Assembly (NCBI GenBank): GCA_964655225.1
Contig: CAZZMB010000009.1
Coordinates: 1 to 58,415 of the forward strand
Reading direction: 5' to 3'
DNA from: JAFMKE01 sp964655225
GTDB taxonomy: Bacteria; Bacteroidota; Bacteroidia; Chitinophagales; UBA8649
Length of the DNA stretch: 58,415 nucleotides
Shown here: positions 26,943 to 35,631 of the stretch, in pieces
How positions within the stretch are numbered: the first letter of the stretch is position 1
Layout of the letters: every line of letters starts with the position of its first letter
Program-made: the position numbers and the translations under genes
The notes under the pieces: generated by a model
Told to the model about the DNA's origin: nothing
The model's input: the letters and a program-made list of their open reading frames with translations, nothing else
Databases searched by the model: none

Positions 26943-29561
26943 ATGAATCCAAACAATTTTACACAGAAATCAATGGAGGCGTTGAGCTTTGCTCAACAAC
27001 TAGCCTTTAACAACAACAATCCAAGCATGGAAACTATCCATTTACTTAAGGGAATAGTGGAGAGTGACAAGGATGTTTTGCCCTTTGTTTTAAGTAAAAT
27101 GAACATAGCAATGAATACCTTAGCCACATTGGTGGATGGGAATTTAAATGGTTTACCCATACAAAACAAAGAAGCTGCAGCTTTCCCAAGTAAAGACTTT
27201 AATCAGGTAATATTGAAAGCCAATAGCATCATGAAAAAAATGGGGGATAGTTATGTGAGTATCGAACATTTAATCTTAGGGGTAATAAGTGTGAATGACT
27301 CTTTAGCCAAGGATTTGAAAAAAATGGGATTGAACGAAGCAGCCATATCAATCGCTATTGAAGAATTGAGAAAAGGAAGTAAAGTGACTGATCAAAACGC
27401 GGAATCAAAATACAATGCATTATCCAAATATGCAGTTAATTTGAATGACCGCGCTAAAGATGGTAAGCTTGATCCAGTGATCGGAAGGGACGAAGAAATT
27501 CGAAGGGTATTACATATTTTATCAAGACGAACCAAGAATAATCCAATTCTCGTAGGAGAACCAGGAGTAGGTAAAACGGCCATTGCAGAGGGGATAGCGC
27601 ATAGAATTGTTAATGGAGATGTACCCGAAAACCTAAAGGCAAAAGAGATTTTCTCCTTGGATTTAGGATTGTTGATGGCTGGGGCAAAATATCGTGGTGA
27701 ATTTGAAGAGCGATTAAAAGCTGTTATTAAAGAAGTTCAAGAAGCGGGTAGCAGTATTATTCTTTTTATTGACGAAATCCATACACTTGTTGGTGCAGGT
27801 GCAACAGAAGGAGCTATGGATGCAGCAAATATTTTAAAACCTGCCTTGGCTCGTGGCGATTTGAGAGCAATTGGCGCAACAACCAATAAAGAGTATCAAA
27901 AATACATTGAGAAGGACAAAGCCTTAGAAAGAAGATTCCAAAAAGTACTTATTGAAGAGCCAAGTGTGGAAGATTCAGTCTCCATACTAAGAGGATTAAA
28001 AGATAGGTATGAGATGCATCACAAGGTCAAAATCAAGGATGATGCAATAATCTCTGCGGTTGAACTTTCCTCTCGTTATATCACAGATAGACAGCTACCA
28101 GATAAGGCAATTGATTTGATTGATGAGGCAGCAGCTAAGCTCCGCCTCGAAATTGATTCTATGCCTGAGGAGTTAGATGAAATAGAAAGAAAAATTCGTC
28201 AATTAGAAATAGAGAGGGAAGCCATAAAGCGGGAAATGGATGAAAAGAAGATCGAAGATTTAAGCAAGCAAATAGCAGAGTGGACCTCCAAGCAAACCGC
28301 CTTTAGGGCTAAATGGCAAAAGGAAAAGGAGTTACTAGATAATATACAAGCCAAGAGAAAGGAAATTGATGGGTTTAAATTGCGAGCAGAGCAGCTAGAA
28401 CGCGATGGAAAGTATGGTGAAGTAGCGGAGATTCGTTATGGTAAAATAAAAGCTGCTCAGGATGAAGTCAAAATACTAGAAAGTAGTTTGCAAAACATTA
28501 ATAGTGAATCTAGATTATTAAAAGAAGAGGTAGATACGGAAGACATTGCGGAAATCGTTTCTAAATGGACTGGAATCCCAGTTTCCAAAATGATGGAAAC
28601 AGAACGAATTAAGTTGTTGCGTTTAGAGGACGAATTAGGTAAACGAGTGATAGGGCAGAAAGAAGCAATCGAGGCGGTATCTCATGCAATACGAAGAAAT
28701 AGAGCTGGTCTAGCAGATGAAAAAAGGCCTATTGGATCGTTCTTGTTTATTGGCAGTTCAGGTGTAGGAAAAACAGAATTATCGAAAGCATTGGCTAGTT
28801 ATTTGTTTAATGACGACAGCGCACTTATCCGGATAGACATGAGTGAGTACATGGAGAAACATTCCGTATCCAGATTGTTAGGAGCGCCTCCGGGATATGT
28901 AGGGTACGACGAAGCAGGCCAATTGACGGAGCCAGTGCGCAAAAAGCCATATTCAGTAATTCTGCTTGATGAGTTTGAAAAAGCGCATCCTGATGTAAAC
29001 AACGTTTTACTTCAAGTTTTGGATGAAGGACGCCTAACGGATAATAAAGGACGAGTGGCTAATTTTAAGAATACAATAATTATTATGACTTCTAATATTG
29101 GGTCAGATATTATTCAGGAAAATTATGCAGGTGTGGAGTCTGAATATTTAGCGGGGGTATACGCAACAACTAAGGAACAAGTGATTTTAAGACTGCAGCA
29201 TTCGGTTCGACCAGAATTCTTAAATCGAATAGATGAGGTCACCATGTTTGAGCCATTGACAAGAAGTAATTTAAAGGAAATTGCCTTGTTGCAAATAAAA
29301 ACGCTCAAAGAGCGTCTCGCTCTGCAAAAGATTTCTATGCGTATTTCAGAAAAAGCATTGGATATAATTGCTGACGAGGGATACGATCCACAATATGGAG
29401 CGCGACCCATTAAACGATTGATTCAGCGCGACATTGTAAACCTATTATCTAAAAAATTATTAGGGAATGAAATTCGCAGTGGTTCAAGTTTTACAGTAGA
29501 TGTTGAAAATGGAGAATTAATCATTAAGACAGATTTAGTAAATCAGGTATTTTTAAACTAA
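26943..29561 (+). CDS. clpB: ATP-dependent disaggregase ClpB
   Basis: 872 aa, normal for ClpB. With DnaK it extracts polypeptides from aggregates in the cytosol. Domains: double Clp-N repeat (1-150), AAA-1 with Walker A GEPGVGKT (205-212) and Walker B LFIDEIH, the long coiled-coil M domain (about 405-525) that separates ClpB from ClpA, then AAA-2 with GSSGVGKT (604-611), ILLDEFEKAH and the C-terminal YDPQYGARPIKR sensor-2 block. No ClpP-binding IGF/IGL loop is evident. A clear Shine-Dalgarno-like GAGGAAG lies just before ATG 26943, unusual in this window. The 189-nt upstream gap has a TGTCAA direct repeat (2-nt spacer) and TCGCT/AGCGA dyad but no CIRCE element. Confidence 0.96.
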   Translation: MNPNNFTQKSMEALSFAQQLAFNNNNPSMETIHLLKGIVESDKDVLPFVLSKMNIAMNTLATLVDGNLNGLPIQNKEAAAFPSKDFNQVILKANSIMKKMGDSYVSIEHLILGVISVNDSLAKDLKKMGLNEAAISIAIEELRKGSKVTDQNAESKYNALSKYAVNLNDRAKDGKLDPVIGRDEEIRRVLHILSRRTKNNPILVGEPGVGKTAIAEGIAHRIVNGDVPENLKAKEIFSLDLGLLMAGAKYRGEFEERLKAVIKEVQEAGSSIILFIDEIHTLVGAGATEGAMDAANILKPALARGDLRAIGATTNKEYQKYIEKDKALERRFQKVLIEEPSVEDSVSILRGLKDRYEMHHKVKIKDDAIISAVELSSRYITDRQLPDKAIDLIDEAAAKLRLEIDSMPEELDEIERKIRQLEIEREAIKREMDEKKIEDLSKQIAEWTSKQTAFRAKWQKEKELLDNIQAKRKEIDGFKLRAEQLERDGKYGEVAEIRYGKIKAAQDEVKILESSLQNINSESRLLKEEVDTEDIAEIVSKWTGIPVSKMMETERIKLLRLEDELGKRVIGQKEAIEAVSHAIRRNRAGLADEKRPIGSFLFIGSSGVGKTELSKALASYLFNDDSALIRIDMSEYMEKHSVSRLLGAPPGYVGYDEAGQLTEPVRKKPYSVILLDEFEKAHPDVNNVLLQVLDEGRLTDNKGRVANFKNTIIIMTSNIGSDIIQENYAGVESEYLAGVYATTKEQVILRLQHSVRPEFLNRIDEVTMFEPLTRSNLKEIALLQIKTLKERLALQKISMRISEKALDIIADEGYDPQYGARPIKRLIQRDIVNLLSKKLLGNEIRSGSSFTVDVENGELIIKTDLVNQVFLN

Positions 29562-29574
29562 ATTTGCAGAACTG

Positions 29575-29610
29575 AAAAAGCGGTTGCTCGTTTATGGCAA
29601 CCGCTTTTTT
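29575..29610 (+). terminator. Strong hairpin between clpB and lon
   Basis: AAAAAGCGGTTGC (29575-29587) pairs perfectly with GCAACCGCTTTTT (29597-29609) around a 9-nt loop, followed by T. It begins 14 nt after the clpB stop and ends 20 nt before the lon ATG. It has all the marks of an intrinsic terminator. Confidence 0.88.
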
Positions 29611-29630
29611 CAATAAATAAAGAGGAAGCT

Positions 29631-32027
29631 ATGGATTTTGGAGAACAGTTTATATCAATTGAGGAAGACGCGGAGTTTTTGCCCATAATAAGTGAAGATG
29701 AGATTGGAGAAAATGACAATATTGAGATTAAGGAGGCTCTGCCTGTGTTGGCTTTACGAAATTCAGTAATTTTCCCAGGAGTTATCATGCCAATTACTGT
29801 AGGAAGAGATACTTCAATTAAGGCAGTTCGCTCTGCTTATCGTAAAGATAAATTGATTGGTGTATTGGCTCAAACAAATGCGAATGAAGAGGAACCTGGC
29901 TTTAATGATTTGTATGAGATAGGAACCTTAGCGCGAATTATTAAAATGCTCAAAATGCCCGATGGCACTAATACGGTCATTTTGCAAGGGGTAAGCAAAA
30001 TAAAAATGCTTGAAGGCGTTCAAGATGATCCTTTCATGAAGGCAATTTTTGTTAAGGTTGAAGAGAATAAACCCAAGCAAACAAAAGAATTTAAAGCCTT
30101 GATATCGACCATTGAAGATTTAGCTAAGGAGATCATTCAGAAGTCGAATCACATTCCAAGTGAGGCTGCGGGAGTTTTAAAAAATATTAAAAATCGCTTT
30201 TTTCTTGTCAATTTCATTGCCTCAAATTTGAATGCCGGTGTTTCGGACAAGCAACAACTTTTGAGTATTGACGATTTAAATATTCGAGCCAATAAGGTCC
30301 TTGAGCATTTAAATAATGAGCTGCAATTGCTAGATTTAAAAAATAAGATTCAAGATAAAACTCGCGTTGACATTGAAAAACAACAACGCGATTATTTTTT
30401 GCATCAGCAGTTAAAAGCAATACAAGAAGAATTAGGGCAAGATAATCCCGCAAAAGAATTGGAAGGCCTAAAGGAGCGTGCTGCCAAAATGAAATGGCCG
30501 AAAAAAGTAGAAGAAACTTTCCAAAAGGAATATAAAAAGTTACATCGTACAAACCCTGCTGCACCTGAGTATGCGCTGACTATAAATCATTTAGAGTTAC
30601 TATTAGATTTACCATGGGGAGTGACCACTAAAGATAATTTGGATTTAGTAAAAGCTAAGAAAGTTTTGGATGCTGAGCACTATGGATTGGATAAGATCAA
30701 AGATCGAATACTCGAGTACTTGGCAGTCATTAAGTTAAAGGGAGATCTAAAATCACCGATTCTTTGTTTTGTTGGACCTCCAGGTGTAGGTAAAACCTCA
30801 TTAGGGAAATCGATTGCATCAGCTATAGGTAGAGAATACATTCGAATGAGTCTAGGGGGATTGCATGATGAAAGTGAAATCAGAGGTCATCGTAAGACAT
30901 ATATTGGTGCTATGCCAGGTAGAATTGTTCAGTCCTTGAAAAAAGTAAAATCCTCCAACCCAGTTTTCATTCTCGATGAGATTGATAAGGTGGGTAAAGA
31001 TTTTAGAGGAGATCCAAGTTCGGCCTTATTGGAGGTGTTAGATCCTGAACAGAATAGTACCTTTTATGATAATTATCTAGAATCAGAATTTGACCTAAGT
31101 AAGGTTATGTTTGTAGCTACCGCAAATGATTTAGGCTCTATACAGCCTGCTCTTCGTGATCGAATGGAGATTATTCAATTGGGCGGATACTCACTAGAGG
31201 AGAAAGTAGAAATAGCAAAAAAACATTTAATACCTCAACAACGAAAATCTCACGGTCTGAAAGCCAATCAATTAAAGATTGGTAAAGCCTCGCTAGAAGA
31301 GCTTGCACAAAAGTATACAAGGGAAAGCGGTGTGCGTAGTTTGGAAAGACAAGTGGCTGCAGTGATGCGTGCTATTGCCAAACGAATCACGATGGAAGAG
31401 GATTATAATGTTTCTGTTAGCTCAGCAGATCTAGAAACCTATCTCGGTGTCTCTCATTTTGATAGTGATAAAGCTTTAGATAAAAACCCTCCGGGGGTCG
31501 CTATTGGTTTGGCTTATACCTCGGTTGGTGGAGATGTTTTATATATTGAGTCGACTAAGTATAAAGGAAAAGAGCAACTTAAATTGACTGGAAACCTCGG
31601 GGATGTAATGAAGGAGTCTTCTAATACCGCATTTTCATATTTGAAAGCTCATGCTTCGGAAATAGGTATTGAAATGGACCGTTTTGAAAATCAAGTTGTT
31701 CATTTACATTTTCCCGCCGGTGGAACACCTAAAGATGGGCCTTCGGCAGGAATTACAATCTTAAGTGCTTTGGCTTCCTTGTTTTCAGGAAAAAAAGTAA
31801 AACCTTTTTTAGCGATGACCGGAGAAATTAGTTTGCGCGGAAAAGTTTTACCTGTTGGGGGAATTAAGGAAAAGGTTTTAGCAGCTAAGCGAGCAGGAAT
31901 AAAAGAAATAATCATGTGTGCGGACAACGAAAAAGATGTGAATGAAATCAATCAACAATACATCAAAGGGCTTAAGTTTCATTTTGTTGAGGATATGGGC
32001 ACAGTATTGAAACTGGCTTTGGTTTAA
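29631..32027 (+). CDS. lon: ATP-dependent protease Lon
   Basis: 798 aa cytosolic AAA+ serine protease degrading misfolded and regulatory proteins. An acidic N-terminal extension (1-35) precedes the LON substrate-binding domain (about 40-240, LPVLALRNSVIFPGVIMPI). The AAA module has Walker A GPPGVGKT (382-389) and Walker B VFILDEIDK; the proteolytic domain carries the dyad Ser705 (GPSAG) and Lys748 (KEKVLAAKRAG), 43 residues apart as in E. coli Lon. GAGGAAG lies 3 nt before the ATG, as in clpB. The gene sits 69 nt after clpB with a terminator-like hairpin between, so its expression depends on read-through or on a promoter inside clpB. Confidence 0.96.
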   Translation: MDFGEQFISIEEDAEFLPIISEDEIGENDNIEIKEALPVLALRNSVIFPGVIMPITVGRDTSIKAVRSAYRKDKLIGVLAQTNANEEEPGFNDLYEIGTLARIIKMLKMPDGTNTVILQGVSKIKMLEGVQDDPFMKAIFVKVEENKPKQTKEFKALISTIEDLAKEIIQKSNHIPSEAAGVLKNIKNRFFLVNFIASNLNAGVSDKQQLLSIDDLNIRANKVLEHLNNELQLLDLKNKIQDKTRVDIEKQQRDYFLHQQLKAIQEELGQDNPAKELEGLKERAAKMKWPKKVEETFQKEYKKLHRTNPAAPEYALTINHLELLLDLPWGVTTKDNLDLVKAKKVLDAEHYGLDKIKDRILEYLAVIKLKGDLKSPILCFVGPPGVGKTSLGKSIASAIGREYIRMSLGGLHDESEIRGHRKTYIGAMPGRIVQSLKKVKSSNPVFILDEIDKVGKDFRGDPSSALLEVLDPEQNSTFYDNYLESEFDLSKVMFVATANDLGSIQPALRDRMEIIQLGGYSLEEKVEIAKKHLIPQQRKSHGLKANQLKIGKASLEELAQKYTRESGVRSLERQVAAVMRAIAKRITMEEDYNVSVSSADLETYLGVSHFDSDKALDKNPPGVAIGLAYTSVGGDVLYIESTKYKGKEQLKLTGNLGDVMKESSNTAFSYLKAHASEIGIEMDRFENQVVHLHFPAGGTPKDGPSAGITILSALASLFSGKKVKPFLAMTGEISLRGKVLPVGGIKEKVLAAKRAGIKEIIMCADNEKDVNEINQQYIKGLKFHFVEDMGTVLKLALV

Positions 32028-32068
32028 AGTCAATTTCTGGAAGCCAATACATTAAATAGCCTAGAAGC

Positions 32069-34147
32069 TTACTTCGGGTGATACGTTTTTAACGCTCGTT
32101 GAAGATTCTTTTCTTTATCAAAATATACCTGTTTAAGCTCTTTATTCACGAACATTTCCATTTGGTCAGTGTAGTGCGGGCTGTCTTCATTTGCCGAACT
32201 ACCGAAGCAATTGACCGTTTCAATTCTTTCTAAACCTTCTTTATCATAAGTAGCAAATAGAATGAAGGATTCTCCAAGCACCGTTTTATACATTCCTTTT
32301 TTATAAGGCTCAGTATACATCTGCGTAATAACTTCGGGTATACCCCATATAGGCAATTCTACATCACCTCTTACGTGTTTCTGCAAGGCACCAAGTTCTA
32401 TGTCAATTCGTCCATAATGTTTGAGTAAATGCTTTTTGGCAAACTTCAGTGCATTGGCAAATTCTTCCTTAGGAAGTGCTTTGTTTAATTCGGATATTTT
32501 ATGGCCATCCATATAATCTAATAAGTACTGAACTGCCAAGGAAATAATAGCAGCTTCTCTATTTTCTGCGGTGGCACTTCCGTTCCATCGTTTAATTTTT
32601 TCTATGACGTCAGCAATTTCAGGATATTCTTGAGCATTCAATTGTCTAATCTCATCCAAATTCATAATAGATCGAGTATGCAAGGGGAAGCTCATTTTGG
32701 AATCATACTTTAACCGCTTGAGGTCTTCATAAGAGATGAGCTCTTCGTCCTTCATTAATTCTTGAAATCGTATGCTTCTCGCCGTTACACCCATTTGATA
32801 ACCTATGGTAGGGTCGAAGTCTTTTGGATTAGGATTGTTTTCTGGACCAGTACAATCAAAACCAGAGTTATTCATATTAAACACATATCCACTACTTGGA
32901 TTTTCCACCATATTTAACTCACTAATCGGCTTAAATATTGGCTCCCAAAAGGTCTCACTTGTATTCCCTGGCAATACCTGTCTCCAATCATAATTTTGAT
33001 TTCTTTCGGGAAACAAGCCATTGGCTAAAAATAGAATATTCCCGTCTTTATCTCCATAAATAAAATTCAAGCTAGGCAATTGTTGCATATCAATGGCCGC
33101 CTTATATTCTTCAATATTTTTTGCTTTATTCATTTTATATTGTTGTTCAGCGGCACCTATTACTTGATTTGCTGGGAAACGGATGGCATAGTATCCCGAT
33201 TTATTTTTGATTACCGTTCCATACTTGCATTCATAAAAGGTTCGGGAAATGGGTAAGCGGATACCCGCCACTTTTACTTTAATCTTAAGTTTCCTTTCTT
33301 CAAGTTCTAACCACTCATCATCATATTTGTAGAAATTCTTTTTTTCTGGATGCATTTCTAATGCATAGACGTCGTCAAGGTCATCATAGTTTACTGTATG
33401 TGTCCAACCAAGATGAGAGTTGGTTCCTATAAACGGAACAATGCCCGCTGCAAAAGTAGCTCCATGAAATTGCCATCCCTCGTCGCTATTAATTTGAACT
33501 TCGTACCATGCAGCAAAACCTTCGAGGGGTTGGTGCGAGTTTGCAATCATGTAGGTTTTATCTTCTAAGGTTTTATGCGGAGCAATAGCAAAGCCATTCG
33601 AACCAGCAGGAAGTGAATATCGGGTGTAAATTCCTAACTTGTTTTCAAACATTCTGATGATATCATCTTGGACCATCGAGATCAAACTGAGGTTTAGTAG
33701 GTAAGTTTCAATGATATCGTGTGTAGTAATCGGGAAGAGTTTTCGGTGCCGTATTTCTTTAGGGTGTGTTGCAGCATATTGGTTAACTCCTGCGGTATAG
33801 GCTTCGATTATTTTTTTAAAATCACTTGAAAAGCTCGTATCGTACAACTCCGAGACAGTTTTCTCAGCATGCACAATAAAACTTAATGCATCCAGTATTG
33901 CTCCCTCTTTACCTGTCACTGAGCCGAGCATCTGCTCACTTCCTAAGAGAGATTCTTGGACATCATAAAAATTATCTTCGCACTGCACCCATGCCAGCGC
34001 ATAAGCAGCTTCGGCATCCGTTTTTGAATAGATATAAGGGACACCAAATTCATCGCGGAGGATGAGAATGTTTTCCGTATTGACATCTTGCGCAAACATT
34101 GCATTGAATGCGCAAAAGACCGTAAGTAAACTAAGTAGAAATTTCAT
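32069..34147 (-). CDS. Penicillin-acylase-family N-terminal nucleophile amidase
   Basis: 692 aa exported Ntn-hydrolase. Signal peptide (1-19, ending MFAQ), alpha region with ILRDEFGVPYIYS and the AYALAWVQCEDNF motif, then the predicted autocatalytic cleavage point before Ser183 in PAGSNGFAI; the beta chain follows with NSHQPL, GIVPFIGTNSHLGWTHTVN (oxyanion and substrate-loop region) and INFIYGDKDGNI-like sequence. Relatives hydrolyse penicillin side chains or acyl-homoserine lactones; substrate cannot be told from the sequence. It ends the minus-strand run with apt, the HhH protein and the symporter, 39 nt after apt, so co-transcription is plausible but not obviously functional. Confidence 0.88.
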   Translation of the reverse strand: MKFLLSLLTVFCAFNAMFAQDVNTENILILRDEFGVPYIYSKTDAEAAYALAWVQCEDNFYDVQESLLGSEQMLGSVTGKEGAILDALSFIVHAEKTVSELYDTSFSSDFKKIIEAYTAGVNQYAATHPKEIRHRKLFPITTHDIIETYLLNLSLISMVQDDIIRMFENKLGIYTRYSLPAGSNGFAIAPHKTLEDKTYMIANSHQPLEGFAAWYEVQINSDEGWQFHGATFAAGIVPFIGTNSHLGWTHTVNYDDLDDVYALEMHPEKKNFYKYDDEWLELEERKLKIKVKVAGIRLPISRTFYECKYGTVIKNKSGYYAIRFPANQVIGAAEQQYKMNKAKNIEEYKAAIDMQQLPSLNFIYGDKDGNILFLANGLFPERNQNYDWRQVLPGNTSETFWEPIFKPISELNMVENPSSGYVFNMNNSGFDCTGPENNPNPKDFDPTIGYQMGVTARSIRFQELMKDEELISYEDLKRLKYDSKMSFPLHTRSIMNLDEIRQLNAQEYPEIADVIEKIKRWNGSATAENREAAIISLAVQYLLDYMDGHKISELNKALPKEEFANALKFAKKHLLKHYGRIDIELGALQKHVRGDVELPIWGIPEVITQMYTEPYKKGMYKTVLGESFILFATYDKEGLERIETVNCFGSSANEDSPHYTDQMEMFVNKELKQVYFDKEKNLQRALKTYHPK

Positions 34148-34186
34148 TAATGCTGATTTATTTTTGGATGGTTTTAAAAATTATGC

Positions 34187-34720
34187 TTAGTAGTTTACCA
34201 AACTATTTAATGCCACAGCTGGGTAGGTTTTTTTTATTAGGGGCTCAGCTTCTAAGAAACTTAGATTGACTAAGAAACTGAAGGAATGTATTTTTGCTCC
34301 CTGACGCTCAAGAAGCTGTGCCGCAGCGATGGCCGTACCTCCAGTTGCCAACAAATCATCATGGACCATAACCTTCCAGTTTTTTTGCACATGGCCTTTG
34401 TGAATTTCTATAGAGGCTTTTCCGTATTCTAAATCGTAATAAATTTCATCTGTAGCGCCTGGAAGTTTCCCTTTCTTTCGTAAGGGTATGAATGGGACGT
34501 TAAGGTGATGAGCCAATAAGGTCCCAAACCAAAAACCTCTGCTTTCAATAGCAGCTATAGCATCTGGTTTTTCCTCAATCGTATTTGCCAAAGCCGTAAC
34601 TACTTTTTTTGTCAGCTCAGGGTAAAGCAAGACAGTGGTTAAATCTTTAAAAACAATTCCGTCCTTAGGAAAGTCGACAACATCTCTTATTATTTCTTTA
34701 AGTTCTTGTTCTAAACTCAT
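34187..34720 (-). CDS. apt: Adenine phosphoribosyltransferase
   Basis: 177 aa cytosolic purine-salvage enzyme making AMP from adenine and PRPP. Seen: IVFKDLTTVLL (residues 21-31) typical of APRT, the adenine-side AIESRGFWFG, the flexible-loop KLPGATDEIYYDLEYG region, and the PRPP-binding motif VMVHDDLLATGGTA (two acidic residues, TGGT). Its ATG overlaps the stop of the upstream HhH gene by 4 nt, a coupling arrangement. Confidence 0.94.
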   Translation of the reverse strand: MSLEQELKEIIRDVVDFPKDGIVFKDLTTVLLYPELTKKVVTALANTIEEKPDAIAAIESRGFWFGTLLAHHLNVPFIPLRKKGKLPGATDEIYYDLEYGKASIEIHKGHVQKNWKVMVHDDLLATGGTAIAAAQLLERQGAKIHSFSFLVNLSFLEAEPLIKKTYPAVALNSLVNY

Positions 34721-35631
34721 TTTTCGAAGCTTAAGTAGGGGGTTATTTTAAGAATAGTTTCCTCATCAATTAGTTGATTATCGCTAAAGTCATCCAAATC
34801 ACTAATTTGACCATGGGCCTTGATGTAATTCAAAATGATATTTGCTAAATCTCCGCTAATATACGGATGGCTTTTTAATTCATACCAACTTGCTGTATGG
34901 ACTTTTATGGGAATTATTTTTGGTGATAATGTTAGTTGATCGCTTATACTTAAATAAACTTTATCATCTATACCATAAACCTCTTTTAGCTGCTTTATAT
35001 TCTTAAATCCACCAAGAAGTTTTCTATACTTGATAATCCGTGAGGCATACACAGGGCCGATACCTTTAACTTTAGTAAGCCTTGAGGAGTCTGCTGTGTT
35101 AAGTTCTATTTTAACATAATCCTCAGGTTTATTTTTTTCTGCACGGACATATGTGGACTTTGAACCATCGTAAATTTTGGCTTTCCAATTAGATTTATTC
35201 AGGTTCATGGTTTCTATTTGAATATAATCAGCTAACTTATCATATCGTTCTTGGCTCATTCCATAAACTGTCAGCAAATCTTCAGGTACTTTAAAACGAC
35301 CACCTTTCGATCGGTAATTGATCAATATTGTTACAATACTTTCCTTTATTCCTAACAGTATAAGATCTTCTTTACTTGCGGTGTTTGGATCAAATGGAAA
35401 AAGTTGTGTGAGCGTTTTTTCTTGTCTCGCTTCGGGTATTGGATCATCCATTGAGGATGGAGTGAAATGAGCAAACAAGTGCGTGTTGTCCTCAGGAATC
35501 TCCGCTGCAGGAAGAGTTAATATATAAACACGGGGTATTATAAAAACAAAGAGGATAAGTAGCACTAAGCTTATTATCCCCTTTTGTTCATTATTTGATA
35601 AATTAAAATACTCCTTTACAAGGTCATTCAT
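34717..35631 (-). CDS. ComEA-like helix-hairpin-helix protein with N-terminal membrane anchor
   Basis: 304 aa. One hydrophobic span (about 18-37, ISLVLLILFVFIIP) puts the rest outside the cytoplasmic membrane. Three HhH segments follow: FDPNTASKEDLILLGI (about 75-120), IELNTADSSRLTKVKGIGP (about 175-220) and a degenerate third (about 245-300). The NTA…GIG form is that of ComEA DNA-uptake proteins. It overlaps the symporter gene by 8 nt and apt by 4 nt. DNA binding and a part in transformation or DNA scavenging are inferred from ComEA; no other com gene is in the window. Confidence 0.87.
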   Translation of the reverse strand: MNDLVKEYFNLSNNEQKGIISLVLLILFVFIIPRVYILTLPAAEIPEDNTHLFAHFTPSSMDDPIPEARQEKTLTQLFPFDPNTASKEDLILLGIKESIVTILINYRSKGGRFKVPEDLLTVYGMSQERYDKLADYIQIETMNLNKSNWKAKIYDGSKSTYVRAEKNKPEDYVKIELNTADSSRLTKVKGIGPVYASRIIKYRKLLGGFKNIKQLKEVYGIDDKVYLSISDQLTLSPKIIPIKVHTASWYELKSHPYISGDLANIILNYIKAHGQISDLDDFSDNQLIDEETILKITPYLSFEK

